Shown in pieces: positions 27,025 to 35,455 of a stretch of 64,000 bases of DNA. Origin of the DNA: Alistipes sp. (GTDB lineage Bacteria > Bacteroidota > Bacteroidia > Bacteroidales > Rikenellaceae); assembly GCA_017936685.1 (NCBI GenBank), contig JAGBFA010000004.1:1-64000 (forward strand), read 5' to 3'. The number at the start of each line of letters is the position of its first letter. The stretch's first letter is position 1. The notes under the pieces are model-generated. The model was not told where the DNA came from. It saw nothing but the letters and a program-made list of their open reading frames with translations, and searched no databases. Made by a program: the position numbers and the translations under genes.

Positions 27025-27930
27025 TCAGTTTGCCGAGCGGTACTCGACGGGGGTGAGTCCCGTGCGACGCTTGAACAGACGCGTGAAGTGCTGCGGATAT
27101 TTGAATCCCATCTCGTAGGCTATCTGCGACACCGACTTCGAGGGGTCGAATATGCGCTCCTTGGCTATCTCGACGAGCATCTCCTGTATGTGCTCCTGCG
27201 CCGTGCGGCCGGTCTGTTTCTTTATAAGGTCGCCCAGATAGTTGGCCGACAGATGCAGCTCGTCGGCCATCATGCCCACCGTGGGCAGTCCCTCGCGCTC
27301 GGGACGCTCCGAGGCGAAGTAGTCGTGGAGGTTGCGCTCGAAGCGTGAGAGTATGTCGCTGTTGACCGCCTCGCGCGTGTAGAACTGACGGTCGTAGAAG
27401 CGCACGCAGTAGTTGAGCAGCAGCTCGATGTTCGACACCACCAACCGCCGCGAGTGGCGGTCGACGGCGTGCTGCAACTCGTGCTCGATATTATGCAGGC
27501 ACTCCAATATCGTTTCGCGCTCCTGCTCCGACAGATGCAGTGCTTCGTTGGAGGCATAGGAGAAGAAGGTGTATTCGCGCATCAGATTGCTGCCCAGCGA
27601 GGTGCCGCGCAGCAGCTCGGGGTGGAACAGCAGCGCGTAACCCTTGGGCTGGAACGTCTCTCCGTCGGGTTCGACGCCCAGTACCTGCCCCGGAGCCACG
27701 AATACGAGCGTGCCCTCCTGATAATCGTAATATTGCCGCCCGTAGCGCAGGTCGCCGCATTTGGCATCTTTGAGAAATACGGCGTAGAAGCCGAACGAGT
27801 GCAGATAGTGCTCCATGCGCGGCGATGTCGACAGATCGACCACAGCCACCAACGGGTGCAGCGTGGGCTGACCCATGCAGTCGAGATATTGGCACAGCGT
27901 GTCGAAACGCACGATATTTTGTTGATCCAT
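27025..27930 (-). CDS. AraC-family transcriptional regulator
   Basis: 301 residues from the ATG at 27930 (MDQQNIVRFDTLCQYL). An upstream in-frame TTG is rejected because it lies inside the -7 box. The N-terminal sensor domain contains YYDYQEGTLVFVAPGQVLGVEP, a cupin-like fold that in related regulators senses small ligands. The C-terminal two-helix-turn-helix domain contains VGMMADELHLSANYLGDLIKKQTGRTAQEHI and VSQIAYEMGFKYPQHFTRLFKRRTGLTPVEYR. It is divergent from the EamA transporter gene (minus, 28031) only in spacing, not orientation: both are on the minus strand, 76 bases apart, so regulation of that transporter is conceivable but unproven. Confidence 0.9.
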   Translation of the reverse strand: MDQQNIVRFDTLCQYLDCMGQPTLHPLVAVVDLSTSPRMEHYLHSFGFYAVFLKDAKCGDLRYGRQYYDYQEGTLVFVAPGQVLGVEPDGETFQPKGYALLFHPELLRGTSLGSNLMREYTFFSYASNEALHLSEQERETILECLHNIEHELQHAVDRHSRRLVVSNIELLLNYCVRFYDRQFYTREAVNSDILSRFERNLHDYFASERPEREGLPTVGMMADELHLSANYLGDLIKKQTGRTAQEHIQEMLVEIAKERIFDPSKSVSQIAYEMGFKYPQHFTRLFKRRTGLTPVEYRSAN

Positions 27931-27951
27931 AACAGGTATTGTTTTATAATG

Positions 27952-27959
27952 CAAATATA
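27952..27959 (-). promoter_or_regulatory. -7 box for the AraC-type gene at 27025
   Basis: Minus strand reads TATATTTG; predicted start about 15 bases before the chosen ATG at 27930. Confidence 0.5.
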
Positions 27960-28030
27960 CCTATTTTTTTTGTCTGTGCCGCATTTGTCGTATGCGATCC
28001 GTAAAAATGGTATATCCAACCGTAATGCGG

Positions 28031-28963
28031 TTAGCTGCGGGTGCGGCGCAGCGGGTGCGGCAGATGGTGTGCGGCAGCCTTGATCCGCTGCGATACGGCT
28101 CCGCCTGCCACGATCATCGTGACGGCTGCGATGATAAGCACCACGCCTGCAATGATCCGTGGCGTGAGGAGCTCGCCGAAGACCGTTACGCCGATGATGA
28201 TTGCCGTCACGGGTTCGAGCGCGCCGAGGATTGCCGTCGGTGTCGAGCCTATGTAGTGTATGGCCATCGTTATGAATGCGAACGACAGTGCCGTGGGCAG
28301 GAGCGCGAGACCCGCCACATCGCCCCACATCTGCCAGTTGTGCGGCACGATCAGCTCCCCTCCGATGGCGGCGCGCAGGGCGAATGCCGACATGCCGGCC
28401 ATAAGGGCGTAGAATGTGATCTTCAACGATGCCATCTCTCTGAGCCGCGAGCGGTTGACACCTACTATATATAGGGCGTAGGAGAGTGCCGAAGCCATAA
28501 CCAGCATCGACCCCTTGAAGCTGACGGCATCTCCGTCGCTCTGACGGTAGAGCAGCACCACGCCGCCGACGGTCAGCACAAGACAGACCACGGTGCGCAG
28601 GGTGAGCCGCTCGCCGCAGAATGCGGTCATGATCAGTGCCACCATCACCGGATAGACGAACAGCATGGTCGAGGCTATGCCTGCGTCCATGAACCGCAGA
28701 CTCTCGAACAGCGTCAGCGACGAGGTGGCCACGAGCAGTCCCATGACGGCCAGCAGAGGTATGTCGCGCCATCTGACGGCGAAACTCTCCTTGCGCAGGA
28801 GCATCAGCGCGGCCATCATGGGTATGGCCAGCAGGTAACGGAAGAAGAGCATCGAGTCGGAGTCCATGCCCTCCTCGAACAGAGGCAGGGCGAAGAGCGG
28901 ATTGGTACCGTAGGCGGCCGATGCCACGGCACCCATTATATAGCCTTTCGTGCGAATATTCAT
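28031..28963 (-). CDS. EamA/DMT-superfamily transporter
   Basis: 310 residues with ten hydrophobic segments in two five-helix halves, the layout of the drug/metabolite transporter superfamily. The second EamA half ends with the usual LEPVTAIIIGVTVFGE motif; the first half has the matching VYPVMVALIMTAFCGE. Substrate cannot be told from sequence. The ATG start is followed directly by RTKGYIMGAVASAAYGTNP, the start of helix 1. A TATATTTG box lies 24-31 bases upstream on the minus strand. Confidence 0.92.
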   Translation of the reverse strand: MNIRTKGYIMGAVASAAYGTNPLFALPLFEEGMDSDSMLFFRYLLAIPMMAALMLLRKESFAVRWRDIPLLAVMGLLVATSSLTLFESLRFMDAGIASTMLFVYPVMVALIMTAFCGERLTLRTVVCLVLTVGGVVLLYRQSDGDAVSFKGSMLVMASALSYALYIVGVNRSRLREMASLKITFYALMAGMSAFALRAAIGGELIVPHNWQMWGDVAGLALLPTALSFAFITMAIHYIGSTPTAILGALEPVTAIIIGVTVFGELLTPRIIAGVVLIIAAVTMIVAGGAVSQRIKAAAHHLPHPLRRTRS

Positions 28964-28986
28964 TGTCTCGAACCTGTTTCAGGCTG

Positions 28987-28994
28987 CAAATATA
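28987..28994 (-). promoter_or_regulatory. -7 box for the EamA transporter
   Basis: Minus strand reads TATATTTG (full consensus); predicted start about 17 bases before the ATG. No clear -33 element. Confidence 0.5.
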
Positions 28995-29071
28995 ATAAAT
29001 ATCGTGCTATGCCGGGACGGGAAACGGCTAATAACGGCCACCGTCGACACGGGAGCCTCGCCGCACCCATC

Positions 29072-29280
29072 TGTCACTCCGAGGAGCCGCAGGCGACGTG
29101 GGAGTCTCGCCGTCGGGAGCGTGTTTGCCGCCCAAGAGAGAGATTCTCACGTCGCGGCCAAAAGCCGCTCCTCAGAATGACAGACCAAATGGTTTTATAT
29201 TCCCCAACCAGATTCTTCACTCCACTACGTTCCGTTCAGAATGACAGAACAATGGAAATCGTTTCCAAAGAATTATGCGC
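29072..29280. repeat. intergenic repeat array 3 (V-unit pair, F4, linker)
   Basis: A V-unit at 29072-29108 (GCC/GGC) is followed by an inverted V-unit at 29140-29182 (GCGGC-CAAAA-GCCGC), an F4 unit at about 29200-29250, and a linker (AATGGAAATCGTTTCCAAAG at 29251) also found in arrays at 51.9, 56.2 and 62.6 kb. Two F5 nested hairpins follow at once. Confidence 0.85.
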
Positions 29281-29282
29281 AC

Positions 29283-29404
29283 TTTTTCGTCAAAAGCGGT
29301 ATTATACAACGCAAACGAAAAATGCCCGGATAGGTTGTACTTGATGTACTACCTGTTCGGGCAGTTGAGTGCGCGGCAGTAGAATGCCGCTTTTCACGGA
29401 AAAC
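29283..29404. repeat. F5 nested stem-loop, copy A
   Basis: Outer arms TTTTTCGTCAAAAGCGG (from 29283) and CCGCTTTTCACGGAAAA (to 29404) are near-complementary. Inner arms TGCCCGGATAGGT (29323-29335) and ACCTGTTCGGGCA (29351-29363) flank the core TGTAC...GTACT. Copy A lies back to back with copy B. Confidence 0.85.
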
Positions 29405-29425
29405 CTCCAAAGAACCGCAACCGAA

Positions 29426-29548
29426 TTTTTCGTCAAAAGTGGTTAGTTGCAACGCGTAACGAAAATTGGGCGGACGGGCTGTACTTATCGTACTGCCCGT
29501 TCGCCCAATCGAGCGAGCGGAAGCAAATGACCGCTTTTCACGAAAAAA
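29426..29548. repeat. F5 nested stem-loop, copy B
   Basis: Outer arms TTTTTCGTCAAAAGTGG (29426) and CCGCTTTTCACGAAAAA. Inner arms ATTGGGCGGACGGGC (29465-29479) and GCCCGTTCGCCCAAT (29495-29509) around TGTACTTATCGTACT. Ends 11 bases from the stop codon of the nuclease frame, so in that gene's mRNA it would be the first thing after the stop. Confidence 0.88.
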
Positions 29549-29559
29549 TCACGAAAAAG

Positions 29560-30393
29560 TCACCACTGCGACTCGTTAAAAACGCCCTTCGGAGCGTTGG
29601 GCACGTTGACGAAAAACGTCTGACCCGTGAGACGCTCGATGTCGGCGACACTCATGGCCTGCGGCACGGCCGAGGCGTTGTGCTCGACCCAGTAGCCGAT
29701 GCACTTCAACTCGGAGGCCGAGCAGGCTGTGACGGATTTACCCGTATTGCCGCTGACGGTGCGCAGCATTACCTTATAATAATGCGTAGGCACGGGGCAT
29801 GTCTTGCCGTCGTTGTTTGTCGTCGTAGTGTTGTAGTTGTCGAAATGGCAACCCGACACGCAGTAGAGCGTATCGCTACACATCCACGCGCCGCGCTCGT
29901 TACTCTCCAACGTAGCCCACTTGCCGCCGTTGAGAGTCTGATTCTGCGGCGTCATGTTGGTGTAGTAGTTGGTCTGCTTGCGCGCCAATGCCGTCACCTT
30001 GCGCTGTGCCTTGGCAATCTGATGACCGCGGCTGTAACCGGTGGCGTATGTATTGGTCACTTGCTGCGAGGTGGAGAATGCCGGATCGATCACAAATGTC
30101 GTGCTATCGTTACTGCCCGAGGTGTACCATGTGTGCATGGGATATGCCACCCACAACGCCACATAGTGTTCGGGGTCGTAACATATCGAGTAGTTGCGGC
30201 GATACGAGCCGTCGGCCTGCGCAGCAGCATCGGTGATTAGCTTCACGCATGCCGAGTAGGTCTCCACCAACGTGCCGTCGGCAGTGGCCGCGGGCAGTTC
30301 AGCCCAAGGCTTGCCGAATGCAGCTGTTCCCGGGGTAGGGGTCGGCTCGATGGCGGGAGGATCGACCTCACCGCCACCTTCGCCACCCGAAGT
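29560..30393 (-). pseudogene. DNA/RNA non-specific endonuclease domain cut off by an in-frame TGA
   Basis: The open frame continues directly, in the same phase, from the fimbrillin-like lipoprotein gene after its TGA at 30396-30394. It starts with a Gly/Glu/Pro linker (TSGGEGGGEVDPPAIEPTP), then a ββα-metal nuclease domain: YSRGHQIAKAQRK (the family's DRGH block with Asp changed to Ser), NMTPQNQTLNGGKW and W-x-LE-like metal site, ending FFVNVPNAPKG. The linker and FGKPWAELPAATADG precede any ATG or GTG, so translation from an internal start (GTG at 30270) would remove the linker and the first domain residues. Best read as the severed C-terminal domain of the upstream gene; expression on its own is possible but unsupported. 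Confidence 0.75.
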
Positions 30394-32574
30394 TCAATTT
30401 GCGATCGTAATTGAAAGTGTATCTTCAAGACCAGAATTTCCCGCAGCTTTGGGTGTTATTTCAACATATAACGTTCCGTTAGCTATTTCATACGCCTCCT
30501 CCAACGTAAAGGTTTCATCAATAGACGCAGCTGAAGCGGTTGTTGAAGATATAGTCTTAACAGTCTTTTTGGTTGAATTTGCACTTGTCCAATAAACTAT
30601 ATCAAATGTTCGTGCAACATAGGCACCACTTTTCCAACCAAATACTTTCGCATTAACAGTTATATTCTGATTAGCACTTATAGTCACATTAGGAATCACG
30701 CATCTAAATCCGTAATTTGCAGAACAGTTAAAATATGACTTATTATTTAAATTAGACCATGAACCACCATTAAGAGTTCCATCTTTTTTATATATTCCTA
30801 ATGTTGCGCCAAGACTATTGTCATCTGATCTTGCAGTAGCATTAGATGTTGAGTTCCACGGTAATGTCCAAACATATTCAGATGTTTGCGTTGGATTCGG
30901 GATAACCGTAATCGTATATGGATCACCATCGAAATCAAGTGTGATCGAGCCGTTTCCGTCAGTTAAACTACCAACATTAAACTCAATGGCGGCGTTGCCT
31001 ATCGTAGCCGAAGTTACGACTGTACCGTCAACGTCGATAAGAATATTTGACTCAGAAGCATTGCGCAACTGATATACGTCCGTCACCTTATTTGCACCGG
31101 TAGCACTGACCGTAACCTCATTCTTGAGAAGTGTGAATGACGGCGTATTGTCAATATGAACCGGAATAATCTGCAAATCATTGACCATTTGATCATTGTT
31201 ATCATAGAATGCAAAACGCGGATAGGTAGTATTGTACCCCAATATACGACCGGACGTAGAGTTAACAGAGATATTATACTTACCGGCAGCATCGGCAGGC
31301 TGTATCTTCAACGGCGTGGCCGTATCTTTCAGAAGGCAGGTATTTGCCGCAGTACAATTAATAAACCGGTTGTTGAGTTTCGAGCTGACAGTATAGGTTC
31401 CGTCGGCTGCCTGTTCGATATACCATATAGCCTTATCTTCGCTGACAGAGAGTTTTCCATCGACATATTTTGTAGGTAAGGTTGTATAACCGAGTGCGTC
31501 GCTGACTACATCGGTAGTCATCATATTGTTATCTGTAGCTATGACATAATAGCCATCGATAATGGCACCGGCCGAACCGGTCGTGACAGTTGCCGTGTTG
31601 TCGATATTGACCTTAAGAGTATTGCGGCGAGTATTGCTGAATGCGACAGTATTCTGTACGTTGACCGTCTTGGTGATAACGGTACCGGTGGTGGTACGGA
31701 TAATGAACTCGAGCGAATCGCCCTCAGTCAACGCAATGGGAGCGGTTACAACCCATGCAGTGAAATCGGCATTGACAGCCGGAGTATCGCTCAGCAATAC
31801 CTGAACAGAACTTGCACGATCACTTACAAAGTAATTCGCTGCATTGAGGTCAACCTCAGCACCTGTGGCATCTACATAGCGGAATGTCTCGGGGTTGAAA
31901 TAGAAGTTACCGGCAAGATACTTGATTGTATTTTGGCTATCTACGTGCAACGTAATAGAGCGCACCTGTTCGCCACTGGCTTTGAGAGCATCGTTAGTGA
32001 TGACATACTTGATCTCGGTGATAGCGACCGGACGGCCGAAACGCACGTTTTCGATTGTCTTCTCGGTCTCGTCATCAGCAAGTTCGATTTGGAGATTCTC
32101 GGCAACGAGAATGTCGGCCTGGGGATCGAACGTAGTCGAGGGAGCCTCCTGGCGCGATTTGAGATTCAAGGCGAATGCCGTGATCTGGTTGTTCTCGTCG
32201 CGCTGGTGTCCGTCGTGCCAGCGAGCCTCGACGGGATAGAAGCCCTGAATGGTGCGGGTTCTGTCCTCCTGCATATCGGGACGCATGCCCGAGAGCTTGA
32301 AATCGGCATATTTACCGCCGTCTACGAGGGTGATCTCCGAGATACGGCCGATGCCGTTCGAATAGAATACGGCTTTGTCCGATGCCGACCACTTGATCTG
32401 GTTGATAGCCGGATCGAACTCCGTGCGGGTGTCGCCGATGATGCCGTCGGTACGCAATGTGATGGTATAGCCCTCGTCGGGACGCGGTGAATCGATATCG
32501 CTGTCGGCCGAGCAGGCGGCAAATGCAACGGCAGCTGCTGCCACTGCAAAGATATGGAACAAGTTGCGTTTCAT
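30394..32574 (-). CDS. fimbrillin-like surface lipoprotein (N-terminal part of a split lipoprotein-nuclease gene)
   Basis: 726 residues from the ATG at 32574 (MKRNLFHIFAVAAAAVAFAAC, lipobox AFAAC), so exported and lipid-anchored. Residues about 25-330 look like the Bacteroidales fimbrillin-like fold (TLRTDGIIGDTRTEFDPAINQIKWSASDKAVFYS), a module also found in surface adhesins. A middle domain (about 340-500) and a C-terminal beta domain (about 500-726) follow. DNA from about 31250 down to the stop is clearly more AT-rich than the rest of the gene and than the nuclease region beyond the stop. The TGA at 30396-30394 lies in frame with the downstream nuclease sequence. Confidence 0.8.
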   Translation of the reverse strand: MKRNLFHIFAVAAAAVAFAACSADSDIDSPRPDEGYTITLRTDGIIGDTRTEFDPAINQIKWSASDKAVFYSNGIGRISEITLVDGGKYADFKLSGMRPDMQEDRTRTIQGFYPVEARWHDGHQRDENNQITAFALNLKSRQEAPSTTFDPQADILVAENLQIELADDETEKTIENVRFGRPVAITEIKYVITNDALKASGEQVRSITLHVDSQNTIKYLAGNFYFNPETFRYVDATGAEVDLNAANYFVSDRASSVQVLLSDTPAVNADFTAWVVTAPIALTEGDSLEFIIRTTTGTVITKTVNVQNTVAFSNTRRNTLKVNIDNTATVTTGSAGAIIDGYYVIATDNNMMTTDVVSDALGYTTLPTKYVDGKLSVSEDKAIWYIEQAADGTYTVSSKLNNRFINCTAANTCLLKDTATPLKIQPADAAGKYNISVNSTSGRILGYNTTYPRFAFYDNNDQMVNDLQIIPVHIDNTPSFTLLKNEVTVSATGANKVTDVYQLRNASESNILIDVDGTVVTSATIGNAAIEFNVGSLTDGNGSITLDFDGDPYTITVIPNPTQTSEYVWTLPWNSTSNATARSDDNSLGATLGIYKKDGTLNGGSWSNLNNKSYFNCSANYGFRCVIPNVTISANQNITVNAKVFGWKSGAYVARTFDIVYWTSANSTKKTVKTISSTTASAASIDETFTLEEAYEIANGTLYVEITPKAAGNSGLEDTLSITIAN

Positions 32575-32593
32575 AGTCATAAGATGTTTAAGA

Positions 32594-32755
32594 TTAAAAC
32601 TCGCCCATATCGTTGACATCGTCAAGCGACCAGTTGGCACTGCCGTTTGTACCGTAACCCGATGAGGCTTCAAATCCGCTCTCGAAACGCACTTCGAGAG
32701 ATTCCAGTTCGGGAGCAATATAAGATTCCCCCCCCCTTAAAAAATTACGCTCCAT
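32594..32755 (-). CDS. 53-residue protein with a G9 tract in its first codons
   Basis: Too short for usual gene finders. Translation: MERNFLRGGESYIAPELESL..., ending NWSLDDVNDMGEF. The pattern YxAPELE...VxxExGF...SSGYG is that of small Bacteroidales proteins often found just before surface lipoprotein genes; their function is unknown. Nine consecutive G residues on the coding strand (32736-32728) form codons 7-9. Gain or loss of one base would shift the frame within the first ten codons, so it may be phase-variable. The stop is 14-20 bases from the lipoprotein start, implying one mRNA. Confidence 0.7.
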   Translation of the reverse strand: MERNFLRGGESYIAPELESLEVRFESGFEASSGYGTNGSANWSLDDVNDMGEF

Positions 32756-32852
32756 AATTAAAAAGTTTGTTTATAGTTTATAAATATTTGATATATATGT
32801 CGTTGTCTATTTGTCAGCATTTCGCAATAATCGTATATACCTATACTTTCTG

Positions 32853-32886
32853 TAAAGGTAGCAAAAAAATTTATCGGTTGTTCAAC
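32853..32886 (-). promoter_or_regulatory. possible promoter for the 53-residue gene and lipoprotein
   Basis: Minus strand reads GTTG (32886-32883), a 22-base spacer and TACCTTTA (32860-32853), one base off TAnnTTTG. It lies in an AT-rich region about 100 bases before the small gene. Confidence 0.35.
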
Positions 32887-33012
32887 GACACGCCTATTTT
32901 TTATAGACAATTTGTGATAAATTTCGTCAAAAACGCCATATACGCCATAGGAGATAATATAAAGAGGAAATACGGCAGGATATGACAGAGGAAATAGTCG
33001 CGCACAGATTTC

Positions 33013-33128
33013 TGTCACTCCGAGGGAGGGCACTGCCCGACCGTGGGAGTCTCTGCCGTCCGAGATGCGCCGGCCGACCAAAAGAGAGATTCTCACGTCG
33101 CGGCCGACAGCCGCTCCTCAGAATGACA
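33013..33128. repeat. intergenic repeat array 4 (inverted pair of V-units)
   Basis: A V-unit at 33013-33053 (GGGC-ACT-GCCC) and an inverted V-unit at 33086-33128 (GCGGC-CGACA-GCCGC) separated by 32 bases. This is the only array between two divergently transcribed genes. Confidence 0.85.
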
Positions 33129-33191
33129 GAATGAGAAATGTCATGTTGAGCGCGGCAAAAGTTTCGCTGCGAAACTTTTTGTTTCGTTTTT

Positions 33192-33222
33192 ATTGTCGAA
33201 ACGAAATTTTTGCCTACCTTTG
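33192..33222 (+). promoter_or_regulatory. promoter of the HAD phosphatase gene
   Basis: ATTG at 33192-33195, a 19-base spacer and TACCTTTG at 33215-33222 (full -7 match). The predicted leader is about 107 bases. Confidence 0.65.
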
Positions 33223-33335
33223 TCTCAGATAGGCACACTTTCCGGCGGCAGCGGCGAGGCGACTCACGCAAGAGCGCGCAAAGCCGAGCGGGAGAGGTGC
33301 CAGAGAGGTGCGATTTCGATTAAAACACATATAAC

Positions 33336-34199
33336 ATGTCACAGTTCAACAAATTTCGTTCGATCTATTCCGCCGAGGAGCTGCGCGAGCGTCTGCGCAA
33401 CATACGCCACGTCGCGCTCGACATGGACGGAACGATCTACATGGGTATGTCGCTCTTTCCCTACACCAAGCCGTTTCTGGCAGGTTTGAAGGAGTTAGGC
33501 ATAAGCTACTCGTTTCTGACGAACAACCCGTCGAAGTCGATAGCCGACTATCTGCACAAGCTCTCGTCGTTAGGCGTGGAGGCCACCGAGGAGGAGATGT
33601 ACACCACGGCACTGGCCACCATCGACTACATCAAGACCAACTTCCCCAAGGCGCGCCGTCTGTTCCTGTTGGGCACGCCGTCGATGATCTCGGAGTTCGA
33701 GAAGGCAGGATTCGAGTCGACGACCGACAGCGCGGACGATGTGCCCGACGTGATAGTTGCGGCTTTCGACATGACGCTGCAATACGACCGTCTGTGCCGC
33801 GCCGCATGGTGGGTGTCGCAGGGCGTACCCTACATAGCCACCAACCCCGACCGCGTGTGTCCGACCGATCAGCCCGTGGTGCTGGTCGACTGCGGATCGA
33901 TATGCAAGTGCATCGAGCATGCCACAGGCCGCCGCCCCGACATCACCCTCGGCAAACCCGATCCCAACATGCTATCGGGCATACTCCACCGCTACGGCTT
34001 GCAGCCCGATCAGATAGCCATGGTGGGCGACCGCATCTACACCGACATAGAGATGGCCCACAACGCCAATGCCATGGGTGTGCTGGTGCTCTCGGGCGAG
34101 ACGACGCTCGAAGTGGCCGATGCCGCCGAGAAACAGCCGCATATCATCTGCGACAACATAGGCGTGCTGGGCGAGCTGATAGCCGAGGCGCACAAGTAA
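33336..34199 (+). CDS. HAD-IIA family sugar/nucleotide phosphatase (NagD-like)
   Basis: Cytoplasmic phosphatase, 287 residues. Motif I VALDMDGTIYMG (nucleophile and acid/base Asp), motif II FLTNNPSKS, the C2-type cap domain in the middle, motif III Lys in TLGKPDPNM, and motif IV MVGDRIYTDIEMA. This is the pattern of NagD/4-nitrophenylphosphatase-like enzymes; exact substrate unknown. The start is an ATG after a 107-base leader. A good terminator follows at 34238-34268, so it is a single-gene unit. Confidence 0.93.
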   Translation: MSQFNKFRSIYSAEELRERLRNIRHVALDMDGTIYMGMSLFPYTKPFLAGLKELGISYSFLTNNPSKSIADYLHKLSSLGVEATEEEMYTTALATIDYIKTNFPKARRLFLLGTPSMISEFEKAGFESTTDSADDVPDVIVAAFDMTLQYDRLCRAAWWVSQGVPYIATNPDRVCPTDQPVVLVDCGSICKCIEHATGRRPDITLGKPDPNMLSGILHRYGLQPDQIAMVGDRIYTDIEMAHNANAMGVLVLSGETTLEVADAAEKQPHIICDNIGVLGELIAEAHK

Positions 34200-34237
34200 A
34201 CGGCAGACCCGGCCGCAGCCGACAGCCGATACACAGA

Positions 34238-34268
34238 CAGTCCGATTCGCAAGATCGGACTGTTTTTT
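34238..34268 (+). terminator. intrinsic terminator of the HAD gene
   Basis: CAGTCCGAT (34238-34246) pairs with ATCGGACTG (34254-34262), a 7-base loop, followed by six T residues. Confidence 0.85.
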
Positions 34269-34317
34269 GCATATTACCTAATGTTTATATATATTCGCAG
34301 GCAAAAACGACGAAACT

Positions 34318-35280
34318 ATGGAATATCTGCTTCTGGCTCTCGGACTGGCGATAATCGTAGTCGGAGCCATGATCCTCACCGACGGATCGGTGGCACTGGC
34401 CGAGCGGTTCGGCATGCCCGAGTTCATCATCGGCCTGACGGTGGTCGCCGTCGGCACCTCGATGCCCGAGTTTTCGGTGAGCCTGCTGTCGGCCATCGAG
34501 GGTAACAGCGACATGGCCATAGGCAATGTCGTGGGTTCCAACATATTCAACATATTCGTCATACTGGGTGTCTGCGCCATGATCTCACCCATAATCTTCT
34601 CGCGCACCAACATCAGACGCGACATACCGCTCTGCATCGCAGCCTCGCTGATGTTGGGACTCTTCACGCTCGGCGAATCGGTACACCCGCATTGGAGCAG
34701 CAGCATAACCCGCGCGGAGGGTGCCGTGATGCTGGTCTGTTATGTGGGCATGATATGGTATTCGCTGCATGTGGCAAAACGCTGCCGCGACGATAAATCG
34801 GACTACATAGAGCACAGCGACAAAGAGCGCAAGTCACTGGCCGTGTCGTTGGTGTACGTCGTGGCGGGATTGGCCGCACTGATCTTCGGCGGCGAGATGT
34901 GCGTGGACAACGCCTCGGAGATAGCCCGCAGTCTGGGCGTGAGCGAGTCGGTCATAGCCATAACCATCGTGGCCGGCGGCACGTCGCTGCCCGAGCTGGC
35001 ATCGAGCGTGGCGGCCGTGCTGAAACATCGTCCGTCGCTGGCACTGGGCAACGTGCTCGGCTCGAACATAGCCAACATACTGCTGATCCTCGGAGTAAGC
35101 TCGATCGTTCGGCCGCTGGAACTCAAAGGCGTGACCGTTAACGATATATGGTTCTGCATAATAGGATCGATCCTGCTGCTGGCATCGGCCGTGGCCATAG
35201 GCCGCAACAAGATGACACGCGCGGAGGGTGCCGTGATGCTGTTGATATATGCGGCATATATCGCCTCGCTGCTAAAATGA
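34318..35280 (+). CDS. calcium/sodium antiporter (CaCA family, YrbG-like)
   Basis: Inner-membrane cation exchanger of 320 residues with ten hydrophobic segments in two inverted halves. Each half carries the ion-binding alpha repeat: VGTSMPEFSVSL...GNVVGSNIFNIF and GGTSLPELASSVAAV...GNVLGSNIANIL, including both key Glu residues. A hydrophilic loop (about 155-180) joins the halves. The direction of transport cannot be told. Stop TGA at 35278-35280 is followed immediately by a degenerate F5 element. Confidence 0.94.
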   Translation: MEYLLLALGLAIIVVGAMILTDGSVALAERFGMPEFIIGLTVVAVGTSMPEFSVSLLSAIEGNSDMAIGNVVGSNIFNIFVILGVCAMISPIIFSRTNIRRDIPLCIAASLMLGLFTLGESVHPHWSSSITRAEGAVMLVCYVGMIWYSLHVAKRCRDDKSDYIEHSDKERKSLAVSLVYVVAGLAALIFGGEMCVDNASEIARSLGVSESVIAITIVAGGTSLPELASSVAAVLKHRPSLALGNVLGSNIANILLILGVSSIVRPLELKGVTVNDIWFCIIGSILLLASAVAIGRNKMTRAEGAVMLLIYAAYIASLLK

Positions 35281-35374
35281 TTTTTCGTGACTTTTTCGTG
35301 ACTTTTTCGTGAAAAGCGGCATTCTGCTGCCGCTCCTCGTCGCTCGACAATGGGCAGTACGCCGGTACAGCTCA
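35281..35374 (+). repeat. F5 nested stem-loop, degenerate copy E
   Basis: Starts at the base after the antiporter stop. An 11-base motif (TTTTTCGTGAC) is repeated, then CGTGAAAAGCGGCATT, and the core GGGCAGTAC...GTACAGCTC at 35352-35373. This matches the F5 strand that follows the stop codons of the nuclease, apt and infC genes. The distal outer arm is not recognisable, so the copy is decayed or shortened. Confidence 0.65.
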
Positions 35375-35455
35375 TCGTCTCTCTCTGTCGTCGCGGTATC
35401 ATATTTGTATCGCAACCGTCCACAGACATATCGCAAGACAGAAATCGATCGACTT

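Noticed and set aside
29283..29548. F5 elements as plain intrinsic terminators
   Set aside because: Stems are interrupted and very large, arms covary and two copies stand in tandem; a terminator role remains possible but does not explain the conserved core.
30394..30396. TGA as a selenocysteine codon
   Set aside because: It lies in a Gly/Glu/Pro linker, not an active site, and no selenocysteine-insertion hairpin or Sec genes are seen.
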